The notes under the pieces are model-generated. The model saw only the letters and a list, made by a program, of their open reading frames with translations. It did no database searches and had not been told where the DNA came from. Both the position numbers and the translations under genes were made by a program. A DNA stretch of 64,000 nucleotides. It comes from Anaerovibrio lipolyticus LB2005 (GTDB lineage: Bacteria > Bacillota > Negativicutes > Selenomonadales > Selenomonadaceae). The stretch lies in assembly GCF_000621545.1 (NCBI RefSeq), contig NZ_JHYA01000004.1:1-64000 (forward strand). The letters run 5' to 3'. This document shows positions 62,456 to 64,000 of the stretch, piece after piece. How positions within the stretch are numbered: the first letter of the stretch is position 1; each line of letters starts with the position of its first letter.

Positions 62456-63709
62456 TTATTTCAAACGGTCATAATGCTGTCTGGCCTTTTCATTATTAGG
62501 GTCAAGCTCTTTGGCTTTGCCAATATCCTGAAGGGCCTGGTTGATATTACCCATTTGTTCATAGGTAAGTCCCCGATAAAGGTAGGCCTCTGCAAAATCA
62601 CTATCCATGCTGATTGCCTTTTCCAATGCTTCCATTGCTCTTTCGTATTCACCAGTTGCCAGATATATTTCACCTAAAAGACAATAGTCGTATTTCTTCG
62701 GTTTATTATTGGACATTTCCTTCTGTACATTGCTTAAGGCATCCTCATATTGCTCCATGGCCAGATAGGTTCTGGCTATATATCTATTTATACCAGGGAA
62801 TTTAGGATTCAGGCGAAGAACCCTATTGTAGTTTTCCATGGCCTTATCATAATCATGGTATACATCGTTATAAAGCATACCCAGATTGCAATAGCCATAA
62901 TCGTAGGAAGGGTCTATCTGTACAGAGGTTTCAAAGCATTCACGGGCCTTTTCATAGTTCATCAATACATCTTCATAAATTATTCCCAGATTGTTATATG
63001 CCTTGACATACCGAGGATCGTAGCTAAGAGCTTTTTGATAGCATTCAATGGCGTTAGAATAATCCTTGTTATTATCATAATCAAGGCCATCATTATATGC
63101 CAGCTTTGCCATTGCTGTATTATATGTAGATGAAGTATGTGGTTCATTTCTCATAAATTTGTCTCGAAGCTGCTTCATACGGAAGCGGATATTCTGCTTT
63201 TCTATTTCGCTGTAGGCCCGGGCATATTTATGCTTCAATTCATCCATTTCACGTATCAGACGGTTACGCTCCTCCCTTTGTCGACAGCTTTTCTGGATAG
63301 ACTCAATAGAAGTGTGCTTAAAGTCGTTGGTGTCTACCACCGCAACAAGATGGCAATAATACATGGTACCATTTCCTCTGGTTGAGCTGGTAAATTGTGG
63401 CAATCCCTGAACTTTTATAACGCTGGCAGCATAGCTATGTAATTCAGAAAAGGTCAGCTGGTCAAAATACAATTCAGGTGAAGTGTCAACAAAAATAGCA
63501 GCCTGCTCGCTGGCAATTTGCAATGCCTCATACTTGGCACGTTCTTTGGCAAGTGCTTCATCTTCAAGCTCATTGTTTATCAGGAAGTAGGAGCCATCAC
63601 CTTCTACCTGATGCCTCTCTGCAAATGCTGATGTGGAAAGAAATAATGGCAATAATAGGATTATTCCCATGATTAATATGTTTTTCTTGAGTGTGTTTAG
63701 GCTATTCAT
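62456..63709 (-). CDS. Secreted TPR-repeat protein
   Basis: This 417-aa protein has a signal peptide (KKNILIMGIILLLPLFLSTSAFA). An N-terminal domain of about 130 residues follows (ADELELEEALAKERA-type region). At least five tandem TPR units fill the C-terminal half (for example AIECYQKALSYDPRYVKAYN, YEKARECFETSVQIDPSYDY). TPR proteins act as scaffolds, and this one would work in the envelope. The start at 63709 is chosen by the signal peptide and GAGGTG upstream; the longer frame to 63772 lacks both. Confidence 0.9.
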   Translation of the reverse strand: MNSLNTLKKNILIMGIILLLPLFLSTSAFAERHQVEGDGSYFLINNELEDEALAKERAKYEALQIASEQAAIFVDTSPELYFDQLTFSELHSYAASVIKVQGLPQFTSSTRGNGTMYYCHLVAVVDTNDFKHTSIESIQKSCRQREERNRLIREMDELKHKYARAYSEIEKQNIRFRMKQLRDKFMRNEPHTSSTYNTAMAKLAYNDGLDYDNNKDYSNAIECYQKALSYDPRYVKAYNNLGIIYEDVLMNYEKARECFETSVQIDPSYDYGYCNLGMLYNDVYHDYDKAMENYNRVLRLNPKFPGINRYIARTYLAMEQYEDALSNVQKEMSNNKPKKYDYCLLGEIYLATGEYERAMEALEKAISMDSDFAEAYLYRGLTYEQMGNINQALQDIGKAKELDPNNEKARQHYDRLK

Positions 63710-63789
63710 CTTCAGCACCTCTACTCCCTTATGATTATCTTGTGAAAATATCGTTATGTTATTTATATACATTAAGCTACATAAGTGTT

Positions 63790-63818
63790 ATAAAAAACTC
63801 CCAGCTGGTGCCGGGAGT
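63790..63818 (-). terminator. Terminator after the Rpn-family gene
   Basis: ACTCCC/GGGAGT (63797-63802 and 63813-63818) forms a hairpin and is followed by TTTTTT on the minus strand. Confidence 0.75.
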
Positions 63819-63835
63819 CATTTAAAAGCAAAATA

Positions 63836-64000
63836 TTAAATTATAGCATTTTTCTTGCCAATTTCTTTTACTTGTTCAACGGTGAGCTTAGTGGCACGGG
63901 CAATCATTTCTATAGATAATTTTTCTTTGAGCAACTCTATTGCAACCTCAGCTCTACCTTCAGCTCTATTTCTCTCAATTACCTCACACATCTCGCTCAC
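63836..64000 (-). CDS. C-terminal end of an Rpn/PD-(D/E)XK nuclease family protein (truncated by the window)
   Basis: The last 54 codons are visible on the minus strand. They contain NRAEGRAEVAIELLKEKLSI and MIARATKLTVEQVKEIGKKN. A Glu/Arg-rich helix followed by a small helix-turn-helix-like tail is typical of Rpn-family recombination-promoting nucleases, also labelled PD-(D/E)XK transposase-like proteins. The catalytic part lies outside the window, so integrity cannot be judged. Confidence 0.75.
   Translation of the reverse strand: MSEMCEVIERNRAEGRAEVAIELLKEKLSIEMIARATKLTVEQVKEIGKKNAII

Noticed and set aside
63836-64000. Functional transposase or mobile element at the right edge
   Set aside because: Only the C-terminal tail of an Rpn-type protein is visible, with no inverted repeats or target duplications in view. 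Mobility cannot be claimed.

Overview
The window is a chromosomal replication-origin region of a low-to-mid GC, strictly fermentative bacterium. The best fit is a diderm Firmicute of the class Negativicutes (Selenomonadales/Veillonellales). The evidence is a Bacillus-type origin (rpmH-rnpA-yidD-yidC-jag-mnmE-mnmG-rsmG leftward, dnaA-dnaN-yaaA-recF-DUF721-gyrB rightward) in the same genome as an RND efflux system, which needs an outer membrane. The anaerobic glycerol operon would suit a rumen glycerol fermenter such as Anaerovibrio, but that genus is inferred and not proven here. No prophage, insertion sequence, CRISPR array or tRNA gene was seen.

Layout. Positions 1-147 hold the 5' end of a 16S rRNA gene read leftward, with a consensus rRNA promoter. 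Next are alr and serS, two small membrane-protein genes, and a five-gene glycerol operon read leftward (glpA-glpB-glpC-glpK-glpF). A CymR-like Rrf2 regulator gene is divergent from metNIQ (methionine uptake). A marR-adaptor-RND-YjbR efflux operon follows. Then come a gene-free stretch (19639-20546) with a likely small RNA, an M18 aminopeptidase gene, a Bcr/CflA efflux gene behind an apparent attenuator, and a DeoR regulator gene. After these lie a three-gene split glutamate synthase, a hotdog thioesterase, and a bactofilin/M23 peptidase pair. ParA-ParB with two parS sites is next, with a split B12-dependent methionine synthase, a stand-alone AICAR formyltransferase and pfkA between the two halves of the origin neighbourhood. 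The core origin cluster occupies 41.5-60.8 kb, with htpX, a guanylate-kinase-like gene and a ppx/gppA gene inserted before gyrA. The right end has an LCP (LytR-CpsA-Psr) gene, a TPR protein and the end of an Rpn-type nuclease gene.

How the genes work together. The glp genes take up glycerol, phosphorylate it and oxidise glycerol-3-phosphate anaerobically. MetNIQ and MetH cover methionine supply. The glt genes assimilate ammonia. ParAB/parS, DnaA and its boxes, gyrase and the DUF721 protein belong to replication and segregation.

The most interesting non-coding signal is a probable small RNA at about 19905-20108 (minus). It has a perfect TTGACA-17-TATAAT promoter, hairpins exposing CCCC motifs and a strong terminator. 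All four genes glpA, glpB, glpC and glpK have G-rich GGGG(G) Shine-Dalgarno sequences that could pair with those motifs. Other unexplained signals are a second possible small RNA at about 57100-57197, a repeated motif in the leader of the AICAR formyltransferase gene, outlying DnaA-box clusters at 20.5, 40.7 and 62.3 kb, and several palindromic intergenic elements.
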